This document shows positions 11,028 through 22,206 of a DNA stretch of 64,000 nt, one piece after another. The notes beneath the pieces are model-generated. The model saw nothing but the letters and a program-made list of their open reading frames with translations, had not been told where the DNA came from and did not search any database. Source of the DNA: Pollenia angustigena. Lineage: Eukaryota; Arthropoda; Insecta; Diptera; Polleniidae. The position numbers and the translations under genes were made by a program. Numbering within the stretch: the first letter of the stretch is position 1; every line of letters begins with the position of its first letter. Location of the stretch: positions 107,161,284 through 107,225,283 of the forward strand of contig OV884057.1 in NCBI GenBank assembly GCA_930367215.1. The letters run 5' to 3'.

Positions 11028-12530
11028 TTGTTAAGTACAGCTTGCAATAACATCGATTGCATTCAAAGAATTTCCTGCATCATATTACCCATTGTGTTTG
11101 TAAAATTATTTACTGTTTGCACTAATGTTTCCATGGTTTTTTCTAGAAGACTTAAATTAGAAACTGGAGTTTCATCATTACTTGGCGAGACACCTTGCAT
11201 TGGCACATGGTTTGATTTTAGGACGTTAGCATAAGAGGTTCTGTTATAACCAGGCTGCGGAGCCTGTATATCATTTGTGGTTACTTGATTTGTTACCTGC
11301 ATTTGGGGAGGATTAGTTTTCGGTCCAACCGACTGCTTCACGATATTATGTACAGGGCATCCTCTTTAATTGGCAGTGTGATTACCGCCACAGTTACTAC
11401 ATTTTTTTATGTTGGGGTCGGTTTTAGACTTATCGCAAAGAACTGTGCCATGTAATTCACCACATACTAAGCAAACAGGGGGTAAATAGCAGTGTGCCTT
11501 AGTATGACCATACTCTTGACTGTTTAAACATTGAACGGGACCATTTCATTTGTGCGGCTCTTCTAAAGTTATTCTTCTGTAGAGAATATATTTGAAATTG
11601 TAAATAGGAGGAGTTTCGGTTTTTTTTAAGTTTTACGTCGCCGGTTTCAAACTCCACTCGAAAAAGTGGTTGGGGAATTTTTTCTCTATTTTTAATATTT
11701 ACTACATGTTTTATCTTAAAGCCTTTTTCTTCCAGGAATGTTTTTACCTCTTCTGGGTCCACACATGAGTCAATACCCTTAATCACTACCTGTAGACCTT
11801 TACTGCTTTTCAGTTGGTAGGTATAAAAGTTTTTTTTAACTGTTTCAAAGTTGTTTATTATTTTGCGAAAATCATTCTCATGATTGACTTGTATTTTTGT
11901 CTCGTTTATACTTCCACGCTTGATAGCGTGGTATTACCGATATCAAACTCTTTATGAGCTCATTTGAATTTTGCTCCCTAAGATATATCGGGGGAGGCTT
12001 GGACGATTTTATGACGTTTGGTGCTTCAGAGGATTCATCCTCCAGAATTGCAAAACGATTTTGAGAATTTATTTTATCAAAAGATGGTACTTTTGAGGCC
12101 GAAGCAACTGCGGCAGAGGTAGGGCTGCGTCCCCGTTTAAGCACTGTTATGTACCTGTCCATACCAACTTGTACCGTAGGCTTTTGACAACTTTTTACAG
12201 GGGGGTTTTCCATTGCATTTGTGTTTGAGTTCATGGTATCATTTCCCACTAAATTTGTTTTTGACGTCACGGCAATACTTGCTGCCCTGTCAACACTTGT
12301 CACCAAGTCTAGTTGTAGATTTTTAAATGAGTCACTATCCACCGTTTGTGTAAATACCGAGGGCGAGAGGGAACGTGTACGAATAATTGGCTTAGCCGTT
12401 AGGTAGTTAATATTGTTTTGTTTTATTTATTTCTGCATTATTTTCATTTGCATGAACTAAAACGTAAACGTTTCTCTCATTTTGTCTTAGTGTTGTTTCA
12501 CTGTTCGTATTCACGCAAAGAGTTGTTTTT
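11028..12530 (-). pseudogene. Jockey A ORF1 (Gag-like), several frameshifts
   Basis: Homologous by position and sequence to copy B ORF1. Three separate open pieces (12342-11878, 11786-11499 and 11341-11063) show that frameshifts split it. The middle contains the Gag-like core (GIDSCVDPEEVKTFLEEKGF) found also in B, and zinc-knuckle remnants lie near 11400-11530. The C-terminal piece ends four bases before ORF2, matching the Jockey layout. The product binds element RNA. No convincing ATG was found for the N-terminus, so that end is uncertain. Confidence 0.75.
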
Positions 12531-12879
12531 GTTTTTCACCGTTTTGCTTTGCTTTAAATATTTTTATTATTTATTGTATTACAACAACACAAAAAAAATA
12601 AGAAATTTAAACTTAAATGTTTTTGTTCAGAATATGTATACATACATACATGTGTGAACATTCATACGTATGTATGTATTTTTACTTTTTATTTTATTTT
12701 ATTTTATTGTTTTAATTGTTCACTATTATGTTAAATAATTTAAATAACAAAATATATCATTTATTTTTAAGCGTCCATCCGCTGCTGATATATGTCAAAA
12801 TCAAATGTGATTAATTAATAGTTCAAATCGTATGCGGGGTTAAAAATACACGTCTGTATCACAACAAAGCACAAACCGA

Positions 12880-13757
12880 ACAACGAATAACTAATAAGTG
12901 ATTTCGTGTTTCTTCATTACTTACGCCACCTAGGTCCATACATTTTGGCCATAATTCTCTGTTGCTTTTGAGGAATGCAGGTCCACTGAGCCACATGTCT
13001 GTCGCAAAATCAGCAGGGTTTAATTTGGAGGACACCCTATTCCATTGAGTAAGATCAGTTGATTCTTATATTTCTCCAACTCTGTTCCTAACGAAAGCTT
13101 TAAAGCTTTTAGGATCCATTGAAAGGCATTTTAAAACTGTTTTTGAGTCGGACCAAAAGAAACTTTTTTCGCAATTTAGACGTGTTGCACTACGAATTTT
13201 TGCGGCTAGTCTCGTTCCAATTATAGCAGCTTGGAGCTCTAGTCAAGGTATGGAAATTGGCTTTAGAGGATTGACCTTTAATTTGGCTGCAACAATACGG
13301 ATGCCAATGGCATCGTTATGTTGAATTCTAAAGTAGCTTACTGCTGCATATGCATTTTCGCCTGCGTCTACAAATGTATGTACCTGAACACTTATTGTTT
13401 ATTTAAGCAACTTTGAGTAGCACCGTGGGACTATAAATTAAGAAATTTTTTCCAAATTGTACAGCCACGAGGACCACTTTGTAAAAAGAGTTTCATTTAA
13501 TTCGTCATCCCATTTTATTCCTGACCGCCATATATCTTGAAAAAGCATTTTTAGCCCGATAGTGTAATGTGAAACAAACCCAAGAGGGTAAAAAGTCGGC
13601 ATAAGGACTTGAAGGACCTCCCCTTAAGTAGGAACCCCCTGCGATTGAAACATATTTCTTCTGAGCCTCGAAAAACTAGAATTACATATACCGAAAAACA
13701 TCATTATTGGATTCCCAATACATACCAAGTATTTTTTTCTAATGCTTTAAACAATGT
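12880..13757 (-). pseudogene. BEL/Pao pol fragment
   Basis: Reverse-strand translation gives typical BEL/Pao pol blocks: a stretch with LGFVSHYTIGLKMLFQDIWR (about 13600-13530), VDAGENAYAAVSYFR (about 13375), a PLKPISIP block followed by LELQAA (about 13265-13235), FWSDSKTVLKCL (about 13165) and KAFVRNRVGEI (about 13100-13070), then LNPADFATDMW. At least two in-frame stops and frame changes are present. The region covers the late reverse transcriptase and RNase H. Jockey copy A interrupts it at 12880. The gag piece at 16490-16945 is probably from the same old element. Confidence 0.8.
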
Positions 13758-14153
13758 CTGAGTGGACGTCTTGTCCTCATATAAATGAACAGCAACAAAT
13801 ACACTCGCTTGCGGTCATACAATCAAACTTGCGCAACCGCAAACATTCGCTGCTGGTTTGCAGTCATTCAAATAATGCACATCGTGCTTTGTTATTTATA
13901 CCATCGTTAGCTTCGTTTTTTAATAAAGATGTTTGTGTGTTCGGTGCGACAATGATTGTTTTGACAAAGAAAAAAAAATACAAAAAAAAAAAGCCAGAAA
14001 TCAAGCAATTATTACTCATGTAGACATTCAGCAGTTACTATGTAGTACAAGAAAAAAACAATTGAAATGAAACTAAACGCACATATGTAGGTACAAACAA
14101 TTTCCATAGAAACAGAAGGCTTTTTTTATCATCTTAAAAAGTACAGTAGTTGT
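13758..14153. other. Unassigned sequence left of the hAT element
   Basis: AT-rich flank between BEL pol sequence and the hAT target site. A small ORF at 13754-14023 ends in a lysine-rich low-complexity tail and shows no family motif. Together with 16183-16489 it is the target the hAT entered; I cannot name it. Confidence 0.4.
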
Positions 14154-14161
14154 GTATGTAC

Positions 14162-16174
14162 TAGAGGTCAGCTTTGAATAACTCACTCGTTTGCCTTTAT
14201 TCAAAGTGCACAACATTTATTCAAATATAAAACATTCAAAAAGATAAGAAGAGAGTAAACTATATACAAAACTAAGAAAGAATGAAATGAATAAAAAAAT
14301 TGTTTACTGTAAATGAATTTGAGAGTCATTCATAAAAAACAAAACATTGGAATGACCCGTTAGAGAGAGCAAGTTTACAAAAAACATTCGAATAATTTTT
14401 GAATAATTGAATGTGCATACATTTATTTGAATACATTGACATAATATGTGTGTAAGCTTGTGGCTTCCCAGTTGGACAAATGGTCATAGACGCAAATGTC
14501 GTCAAGGATGTCTTCCGAACATTTTTGAATTTGTCGCCTATAAAACATTAATGGCGACAACTTAAGTAAGAAAACGTGTATATTGTCGTGTTAAAAATCG
14601 TATTTACAACTTTTTTGGAGACATTTTTTTTCATTTGTCTTGAATTGCATGCATTTTGTCGTGTTTCAAACCACACTGACGACAAAATGCATGCAATTGT
14701 CGCTCATCTTGTCTTCAATTAGACTTTATTGAGGACAACTTAGGCGACTATTGCATGAATTTTGTCGTGTTTCGAACCACTTTGACGACAAAATGCATGC
14801 AGTGGTCGCTTACGTTGTCCTCTACTAAAAAAAAATTCAAAACTTTAAATTTTTATTTAATTTAAAATTAATATTTCTTGATGTTTTGCTTTTATTATCA
14901 ATATTTTTGATAATAAAAAAAATTAAAAAATAAATAATCCTGCCTGTTAAATATAATTATTTTGTAACTTATAACGTTTTTCGCTGCTGTGTTTTTTAAT
15001 TGTGCAATTGGAATACGTGAATTGATACGACAAGAAACACAAAAGATAAAAGTTCCTGCTGACTACATTGACATATCGTAGGCTAAATATGCAAACCAGC
15101 TTAATCCACTTTTTAACTAAATTGAGGTTTTAATGCCGTATGGAAGAGAAAGATACACCTCGTCGACCAGCATGTAGTTTTTCTTCAAATTGAGTCTTAA
15201 AGTGTGTTAAACCAACTATATTTTTAGGTTTTCTCTCAATATAAAAAGTTTGTTGTTTCCATTAAAAGTTGTTGGAAGTTAGTAGGTTTGCATATTATGT
15301 CGACGATATGTTAGGTTCAGAACCCATTCCCTTATTAATCATAAGCCTACTGGAGGTCTGACTGTTTCCAAACATCCAGTATCTACTATTTTCGAGCCCA
15401 GTCTCTCAAACTCATCGGCCATTTCATTAGTTTGGAATTCACTAGTTGGAATTCACAGCCCATCAAGACCCTAAGAGATTTTAGTAAATATATCCTCGAG
15501 GTATACATATTTACCCGTTCTACTTATTCTGTATATATCGGCAAATCTGAAGTATCGCCAATATATCAGTATCGGTGTTCGTTAAATCCCTAATTGTCAC
15601 TTACCTATCGGCGACTAAATCGTAGAAAGTGTCAGCAATATTGTCATCAACGACACTATTAAGGTAATGTCGCTAATCGGGCATTAACGACTTTATGAGA
15701 AAAAAGTCGTTTATATAGTCGCCAGTGACAACTTTAACCACATTGTTTCCCATATGATCATTAACGACAATATGCATAATAATGTCGCTCACATTGTCGT
15801 TTACGACTTAAGTGCCCTTTGTTCGAAAAAGTCGTCGACGATTTGCATGGGCTGTCGCCAACATGTCGTCAGGGATTTACTATGGGTCTTGTACGCGTCC
15901 TCGACGTTGTCTTGAAGACATGGCCAACTGGGTTCTTTTACTTATAAGAGTTAAGCTTACACATACATACATATGGTACAGATATTTTATATTCAAATTA
16001 TATTTGAATATTTAACTCATTTGATTTGAGTTGACTGAATCGAATGAGTTTTTGCTTGTTTTGTCTTTGGTTATTCCCTCATTTGTTTCGTTATTATTGG
16101 GTGCTCGACACATTGTAGTTAAAAAACAAATGAGTGTGTTGAAATTGCTTTTTGTTTATTCTTGCAGACCTCTA
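14162..16174. mobile_element. Non-autonomous hAT element, copy 1, with 8-bp TSD
   Basis: The ends are TAGAGGTCAGC (14162) and GCAGACCTCTA (16164-16174), imperfect inverted repeats of the hAT type. They are flanked by perfect 8-bp duplications GTATGTAC at 14154-14161 and 16175-16182. A second copy of the same family lies inverted at 38165-40565. The body encodes no transposase. Alignment of the two copies shows that 14467-15932 is a later insertion in this copy, leaving about 550 bases of real hAT body. Confidence 0.92.
14467..15932. mobile_element. TIR element inside the hAT, rich in TGTCG/CGACA motifs
   Basis: The ends CCCAGTTGG (14467) and CCAACTGGG (to 15932) are inverted repeats. The second hAT copy provides the empty site: its uninterrupted sequence equals this copy with the segment and one TT (or TTC, depending on where the TIR is taken to start) removed. 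About 20 copies of TGTCG/CGACA, in both orientations, cluster in the outer 350 bases at each end (about 14490-14830 and 15590-15920). The centre (about 14830-15590) is AT-rich and lacks them. No transposase ORF is present. I do not recognise the superfamily. Confidence 0.8.
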
Positions 16175-16182
16175 GTATGTAC

Positions 16183-16489
16183 AATGTATTCTTGTTATTG
16201 TTGTTTTTATTGTTGTTAGTTTTAACAAAGAATGTTTGCCTTTTGAATTTACACAATTGTGTTATATTGCGTGCGCAACAAAAATGCAAACAAAGCACTT
16301 TCAATAAAAAACGAACACATACAAAAATCAAATGTGTACGAAACGATGTAAAAATTACCAACGTTGAACTTTGTTTTGCAAGCAAAGAGTGAATGTAAAT
16401 TTGAGCGTGTTAATAAATCAAGAAAAATTGTGATTTTGCAGTTCTCTGGTGTGTATTAAAACTTCCACTGCGAGGATGAGTTGCTACTT
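16183..16489. other. Unassigned sequence right of the hAT element
   Basis: AT-rich flank with overlapping short ORFs on both strands and no family motif. It separates the hAT TSD from the BEL gag remnant. Confidence 0.35.
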
Positions 16490-16945
16490 CAACCGTGTTT
16501 TGGTTAACTCACGTGGTGTATTTGTGCAACAATGGATGATGTTTTGCGGTACACATCACACACTCTTTTAAGGCAACACTTTCGTCGGTGAGAATTCAAA
16601 CACTGGCGGCACAATTTGTTTTCTTTAACAACATTCGACTTGTCATCTAAATTTAAGTTTTGGAACTCACCGCAGTTAAGAATTTTATGCTCCTCACTTT
16701 TGCAAAACATACAGTATAATTGTCTGCTATTACCTTCTTCTGAATGGGTATTCACTGACACATGCCTCCATTGTTGAGCAAATATTTCGTATGGTAAGCG
16801 CATATTCGATAAAACTGTCGAGCCTGTCTTTGAGGGGAGGAATTTTTGTAGCCTTCTCTATCATGCTGTCTAAGATATGTTTTGGAAGGCCAAAACATAT
16901 TTCGAGTGTTTGAATAATTTCGTTTACCATAGAAGGAATAAGCAA
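16490..16945 (-). pseudogene. BEL/Pao gag fragment with zinc-knuckle region
   Basis: Two overlapping reverse-strand pieces (16945-16730 and 16803-16504) join by a frameshift. The second contains the Cys/His-rich block CMFCKSEEHKILNC, followed by CRQCLNSHRRKCC, the usual BEL/Pao Gag arrangement just before the protease. The first piece contains LEICFGLPKHILDSMIEKA, also typical of BEL Gag. The rest of gag, the protease and most of the reverse transcriptase are missing. By orientation it fits the pol fragment at 12880-13757. Confidence 0.7.
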
Positions 16946-17009
16946 TTTGCTTTTAACTAATTCGGCTTAAATCTAGTTTACCGACACAGCACCAAATAAA
17001 AAAAATTTA

Positions 17010-17450
17010 CCTAGGGTGATAGAAAATTGAAAAATAAGAAGAAACAATAACATAAAAAAGTTGGCGGAAACGCTAAGTTTTCGAGTTATGGTCGTTTTAA
17101 GTTTTTATATAAAAGTGTGATTTTCCACTACATTTTTATCTTTATATGATCAATATTGGTATCATTTTAAAGCTTTTGACCAGAGCCTTTTGGATATACC
17201 GAATTTATAAAAATATGTTTAGTCCATTAAGAAGCGGGATGGGTTTTTGAAAATCAAAAGGCTTTATATAATCTTAAAAACAAATTTATTATTTTTTTTC
17301 AATATTTCTTATATATATAGTACATATAATTTACTTATATTCAACATTTTTTCATTTTTTTCGAATTTATTCTATGAGCTAAATTTCAGTTATGTATTTT
17401 ATAAAGCTTTTTTATAATAGTTCTATTCCTTCAATTTTTCAGAAATGACT
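17010..17450 (+). repeat. Left arm of a long inverted repeat
   Basis: From CCTAGGGTGATAG at 17010 the sequence is the inverse of 31053 downwards for about 200 bases. The part 17338-17450 is the inverse of about 28787-28918. A stretch of about 120 bases (17215-17338) has no match in the other arm, which instead holds 1.9 kb with a Merlin gene. The hAT element at 17466 entered at the centre of the palindrome and pushed the arms 11 kb further apart. Confidence 0.85.
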
Positions 17451-17457
17451 TTATACA

Positions 17458-17560
17458 CTACCAGACAGAGACCTGCGCCGAAGCGGCTTAGCCGGCTGTT
17501 AGCCAGCCGCCGATGAAAATATTTGTAGCCACCGCCGCCGAAAATTCTTCGGCTAAAAAT
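17458..17560. repeat. hAT left TSD, TIR and subterminal repeats
   Basis: TSD CTACCAGA at 17458-17465, TIR at 17466-17480, then palindromic GGCTTAGCC-type and CCGCCG-type units up to about 17580. The same motifs recur inverted at 28664-28756. In hAT elements such subterminal repeats are transposase-binding sites; that role here is inference. Confidence 0.85.
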
Positions 17561-17825
17561 TGGCTGCGGCTTAGCCACCGATTACTTTGTAAATAATTTT
17601 TACAAAGTAAAAATTGCATCAAAATTTTTAAAATAACGACATATAGGGAAATGAGTTAGCACTGGTGCAATCGTTGATTATTTTTTGTGATAACTATTCT
17701 GTGTATGTTCCCGCCGAAAAGTTTTAGCTCTGTAAAAATTTAACCAAATCACTTTTGTTAAACAGCCGTAAGTGTTGATTGTTTTTAAAATTATATATTT
17801 GGCTGCAATTCAAAATTAAATAAAT

Positions 17826-18060
17826 ATGTGTGAAAATAACAAAATTACAGATTTTTTTAAAACGTCAAAAGTAACGGAGGAGGAAACTGATTCCAGCGAT
17901 GCGGTTGCCGAGATCAGCGAGTTCAATTCAGATTTCGTGCATTACGAAAATATGCTTAACAAGAAAAGTGAATTTAAGAGTAAAACACAAATATGTTTGC
18001 TTAAAAGTACTGCAGGAGGTTCCCCCGTTTGGAACTATTTTGGCAGTATGAAAATAAAAA
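17826..18060 (+). pseudogene. hAT transposase, N-terminal part with BED-finger start
   Basis: The ATG at 17826 begins a protein with an acidic N-terminus and the block SPVWNYFG at about residues 68-75. That block opens the BED zinc finger in hAT transposases. The first finger cysteine pair cannot be found before the CR1-like element interrupts. The matching second half of a BED finger (STSNLKHHLQNVH) lies across the insertion at about 22335-22375, so the CR1-like element split the finger or an intron within it. A GT-AG intron that keeps the frame could not be shown. Confidence 0.75.
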
Positions 18061-18334
18061 AAAAAAGTATTTGTATTTTTGTATTTTGTATTTATTAAAT
18101 GGATTTTCTAACACAACAAGACACAATATCTTATAAATTATAGTATTAGAATCAGACACGTTAAGTTTAACAAATTTAGTTGAATATTTAAAAATAAAAC
18201 TGCAAAAACAGTGCATATAAATTTAAGCTACAGAATTAAAAGATAAAAAATAATTAATTAAAATAATGACATAAATTAAAAAAAATAATAACATAAATAA
18301 AATAATTTTGCGTTAGAATTTAAACAAACAATTA

Positions 18335-21154
18335 TTACGAAAAATACTCTAATAGTAATTTTCTAAACCTTATTGCGTTGCTAGTGGTTTGCAAATTATT
18401 TGGGAGTTGATTCCAGAGACGTATGGTTAATATGAAGAATTGACATTCAGAAGCATGGTCCCGGTGACGAAATTGAAGTATACCTTTTCCTCTGCACGAC
18501 CTTGTAAACCGTAAACGTTTGTATAGGTAATCCGGCTCCTTTGTCATAATAATTTTGTAAAGAAAAATAAGGTTTTTAAATTGTAAATAGCTTGGAAAAG
18601 ATATGCTGAAAATACGACAGGAATATTGCGATACATTATCGAACCTTTTTAACGAGAATATATAGCGGATGATGTTGTTGTACGTAACTGTAAGTTTTCT
18701 CATGTCCTTTGTGTTACAACCAGTAAAAATTTCTGACGAATATAAAAGTGTAGGCAAGAGATAAGTTTTTGCTAGTAATATCCTTATTTTTAAAGGCGTA
18801 CAGTGCTGAGTGGCATATAAATTACGCAACATGCCATATATTCTACCACACGCTTGAGTAATGTGATTTGACCAAGTTAGATGTTTATTAAACGTTACTC
18901 CCAAGTTTCTTACTGAATCCACAATATCAATTTTTAGACCCCCAAGCAATATGTCTATATCAAAATCTATTCGAACTGCCTTTTTGCATACTATTAGACA
19001 CTTTGATTTGCTTGGATTAAGACGTAAACCATTAGCTAAAGCCCATGTATATATTTTGTCAAGATCATGATTTAATTCTTGTATTCTTGTCGTAATTGAA
19101 TCTCTGTTGCTACTAAGATACAGCTGAACGTCGTCAGCATACATTTGTATTTTGGAATATTTTATTTGTTTTGGAAGATCGTTAGCATATAACGAGTATA
19201 GAAGGGGTCCAAGAATAGAGCCTTGAGGGATACCTCTTGTTACCTGTAAAGCTCGTGATAAGGAATCATTGTTTGCAACTGATTGAGATCTATTTGAAAG
19301 GTATGACGATATTAATTCCACAGCTAGTGTTGAAAAATTAAATAATTTCAACAATTTCATGCATAACATTGAGTGGTGCACAGTATCAAAGGCCTTTGAA
19401 TGGTCTAATAACACAAGGAACGTTAATTTATTATCATCTAAACCATTTCGAATTTCCTCTATAACATCAGTTAGTACAGTAATACAGCTACGTTGTGGTC
19501 TAAATCCAGATTGGCGATCAGTTAATAAATTGTTCGCATTGACATGCTCGTAAATTTGTTTATGCAATAAATTTTCAAAAACTTTAGAGAGATATGGCAG
19601 AATTGCAATTGGACGATATTCAGATCCGGTTTTAGGTATTGGAATAATTTTGGCATGTTTCCACTCCATTGGGAATCTATTGGTGGTTATTATGGTGTTA
19701 AAAAGGTGGGTGATATATGGAATAATCCATGGCAGAATAATTTTAACAAACCTTGGATCAATATTATCTAATCCTATTGCATTGGATTTAATTGCATTAA
19801 AAGCGTTTGCAACATCAGATACATTTACGCTTTGAAATTTTAGCTGGTTGCACGAAACTAAATGTGTATTTCCATCGTAAAAGTCAAACTGGACTGTCGG
19901 AAAAGGAATATTCATAAAGCTTTCATTAATCAAATTAACATCAACATCCACCGAACGTTCAACTGACTTACTAACGCTTATATCTCGTATATGTTTCCAT
20001 TTACTTTTAGTGCTAACTGCCGAATTAAATTTATTAAAATAGTACGAAGACTTATCATGTCTGATTTTTGAAACAACGGCTTTTCGCGCCACGCAAAATT
20101 CATTATGCAGTTCAGGAGTTCTGTATCGTTTCCACATGTGGTATAGGTCGTCACGCTTTTTAATTAACAGTTTAGTTTCATTTTTGAACCACGGCTTAGC
20201 TCTATTTTTAACCGTCTTAATTTTTACCGGTACGTGATTGTCATAAATCCGAAGTATTAATGTGTTGAGAACGGTAACTTGCTCATCTGCCGTAGGTAAA
20301 TAGAAAATTCGATCCCATTCAGAGTAAATGAGATCACGATATAAGTTTTCTAAATCAATACTTTTAAAATCTCGAACACTAAACGTTCTAACTCCTGTCT
20401 CCACCGTAAATTTATAGCACATAAAAATTAAATCATGCTTAGAAAAAGAAGGTACAGCTAACTGCTCATATAGTAATACATTTTGTCCGTTGCTTACAAA
20501 AACTAAATCGAGTAATGTACTATTTGTGGTCGAGAAGTGCGTAGGCCTAAGAGTATTAACAGCGGATAAATTTAGTGTAGACATGATAGTAGTTAGATTT
20601 TCATTTTCTAGCAAATTGCAATTGAAGTCACCAGTCATAATAACTTCAGAGTACATAACAGAAACATTCTCTAATTTATCAACAAGTGTGTCCAATTGCA
20701 TATACCTATCTGGTCTATAGACACAGCCTAGTAGCATATTGTTCGCACAATAGTTAACCTCAATAAAAATAAATTCAACGTCACCAGGCTCATTATATGA
20801 ACAAATAAGTTTACATGAGATGGTGTTCCTTATGTAAATTGCCACACCTCCGCCATTGTTACGCCTATCTGATCTAAAAATACGATAGCCATCTATCTTG
20901 TAGACACTGTCATAAATTTCAGGTACAAACCATGTTTCCGAAATACATATTGCATCAATGCACGAATTTTCAAAAAGAAAACGGAATTCATCGATTTTCG
21001 GTAAAAGACTTTGCGCATTTATATGAATAGTTTTAAAGCCCGGATGTCGATTAGCTAAAATTCGAATCATGTTATAATTACCATCTCTGGAACCGAATTG
21101 ATTAAATGAGAGGTTTGTCATATTTACATAAAAACGCAACGCAGTAAAGTTCAT
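18335..21154 (-). CDS. CR1-like ORF2: endonuclease and reverse transcriptase
   Basis: A 939-residue ORF starting at the ATG at 21154. The APE-type endonuclease is at about residues 35-245: HINAQSLLPKIDEFR, then CISETW with the catalytic Glu, MTGDFNCNLL, and a C-terminal SKHDLI in place of the usual SDH. The reverse transcriptase occupies about residues 480-760, with FRPQRSC, VLLDHSKAFDTV, GIPQGSILGPLLY and the active site MYADDVQLYL at about residue 670. The protein nicks target DNA and copies the element RNA there. The length fits CR1-clade ORF2. It is the longest undamaged gene in the window and suggests a young insertion. Confidence 0.9.
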   Translation of the reverse strand: MNFTALRFYVNMTNLSFNQFGSRDGNYNMIRILANRHPGFKTIHINAQSLLPKIDEFRFLFENSCIDAICISETWFVPEIYDSVYKIDGYRIFRSDRRNNGGGVAIYIRNTISCKLICSYNEPGDVEFIFIEVNYCANNMLLGCVYRPDRYMQLDTLVDKLENVSVMYSEVIMTGDFNCNLLENENLTTIMSTLNLSAVNTLRPTHFSTTNSTLLDLVFVSNGQNVLLYEQLAVPSFSKHDLIFMCYKFTVETGVRTFSVRDFKSIDLENLYRDLIYSEWDRIFYLPTADEQVTVLNTLILRIYDNHVPVKIKTVKNRAKPWFKNETKLLIKKRDDLYHMWKRYRTPELHNEFCVARKAVVSKIRHDKSSYYFNKFNSAVSTKSKWKHIRDISVSKSVERSVDVDVNLINESFMNIPFPTVQFDFYDGNTHLVSCNQLKFQSVNVSDVANAFNAIKSNAIGLDNIDPRFVKIILPWIIPYITHLFNTIITTNRFPMEWKHAKIIPIPKTGSEYRPIAILPYLSKVFENLLHKQIYEHVNANNLLTDRQSGFRPQRSCITVLTDVIEEIRNGLDDNKLTFLVLLDHSKAFDTVHHSMLCMKLLKLFNFSTLAVELISSYLSNRSQSVANNDSLSRALQVTRGIPQGSILGPLLYSLYANDLPKQIKYSKIQMYADDVQLYLSSNRDSITTRIQELNHDLDKIYTWALANGLRLNPSKSKCLIVCKKAVRIDFDIDILLGGLKIDIVDSVRNLGVTFNKHLTWSNHITQACGRIYGMLRNLYATQHCTPLKIRILLAKTYLLPTLLYSSEIFTGCNTKDMRKLTVTYNNIIRYIFSLKRFDNVSQYSCRIFSISFPSYLQFKNLIFLYKIIMTKEPDYLYKRLRFTRSCRGKGILQFRHRDHASECQFFILTIRLWNQLPNNLQTTSNAIRFRKLLLEYFS

Positions 21155-21402
21155 GATTATATAATATATTAAAATTGTTTAATGTTAAATAGGGGAAAAT
21201 ATGAGGTCGAACTATATTGTGTAATTTTGACATCAATAGTGAAATATTAAGTATGAAATTAATTAAAGAAATAATTTTAAAAAATAAAACAATTAATAAT
21301 TTTAAATAATGATATAACCTAACAATAAAAACGTATATAAAAGTTAAACAATAGTATTTTAAATAAAAAAATATACTTAAAAAGGATGTTAATGTCCAAA
21401 CG

Positions 21403-22206
21403 TTAATCAAGAAAAAGCCGTTTTATATCCTCAGGGTATTCAATGAGCACGGGATCATCCGCATCAAACTTTCTAACATAAACAAGTCCACGTAAAGTAA
21501 ATGTTGACTTGATTCTTTTATTCTTCTTCATTAATAATGTTTCTTTAAATATTCTGTGGTTATGAGGTGTTAAATTTTCATTTACATAAAAAGGTTCATT
21601 GCTTTCGAAACCAGCATGACGTAAACAGAGATTAGTTTTATTATCTCGACGGAACTTGGATATTGATTTTAAAAGAAAATTTTTTTCAAATGGAGAATTT
21701 AATTTTACAACTATAACTTCATCCGTTGGGTTATAACTTTTATTGTTTCTATAAATTTTTTTTAATCTATAAACATTTTCGATCTGCGGCGCATTTATAT
21801 GTATACTATTGCATATGTTTTGTACAATAGAAACAAGATTTTCATTTTCATTATAGGGAACACCAGAAATTCGAATACTACCGGCCACAACAGAATTTTC
21901 TTGTTTTAATATTTTTTGCTTCAGTTCTTTTATTTCTTCGCTCAAAAGCATAACGTCGGAGCTCTTAGTTTCTAGATTTTCAACTCTTTCAACAATTGCC
22001 CTTAAATCACTTTTTATATTATTTATTTGGCTCTCGATAACAGAAAGTATTTTTTTCTCACTTTCTTTGATTAAATTTTTCATAAAGTCGAAGTGTTTCT
22101 CTTCGCTTTCTCTTATTGATTTTTTTATAGCCTCTCCAGTTATGTATTCACTTTCTCTTATTAAATCTCTAAAGAAAACTTTATCATGGTTTGATAAACG
22201 CGGCAT
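21403..22206 (-). CDS. CR1-like ORF1: coiled-coil RNA-binding protein
   Basis: The open frame starts upstream at 22284, but MPRLSNHDK at 22206 is a better start because what precedes it looks like leader. The protein has a long coiled coil with repeated KESEKKI/ESEEKH-type heptads (about residues 15-110). An RRM-like block follows (SIRISGVPYNENENLVSIV), and then a conserved C-terminal block (KTNLCLRHAGF, FYVNENLTPHNHRIFKE). This order is that of L1/CR1-type ORF1 proteins that coat the element RNA. ORF2 begins about 250 bases after its stop. No PHD finger is present, unlike the other CR1-like element at 8945-9863. Confidence 0.8.
   Translation of the reverse strand: MPRLSNHDKVFFRDLIRESEYITGEAIKKSIRESEEKHFDFMKNLIKESEKKILSVIESQINNIKSDLRAIVERVENLETKSSDVMLLSEEIKELKQKILKQENSVVAGSIRISGVPYNENENLVSIVQNICNSIHINAPQIENVYRLKKIYRNNKSYNPTDEVIVVKLNSPFEKNFLLKSISKFRRDNKTNLCLRHAGFESNEPFYVNENLTPHNHRIFKETLLMKKNKRIKSTFTLRGLVYVRKFDADDPVLIEYPEDIKRLFLD

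Larger units (their letters stand above)
10164..12879 (-). mobile_element. Jockey-type non-LTR element, copy A (3' part missing here)
   Basis: Collinear with Jockey copy B (31668-36001) from the 5' end (12879, CACAAACCGA) through ORF1 into the endonuclease part of ORF2. It is cut at 10163/10164 by the CR1-like element. It sits in BEL/Pao pol sequence, which resumes at about 12880. Jockey copy C at 45085-47398 is more similar to A than B is in the stretch I compared. Confidence 0.85.

Noticed and set aside
16031..16392. Overlapping ORFs on both strands beside the BEL gag remnant
   Set aside because: Low-complexity Leu/Lys/Asn sequence, partly within the hAT MITE; no domain.
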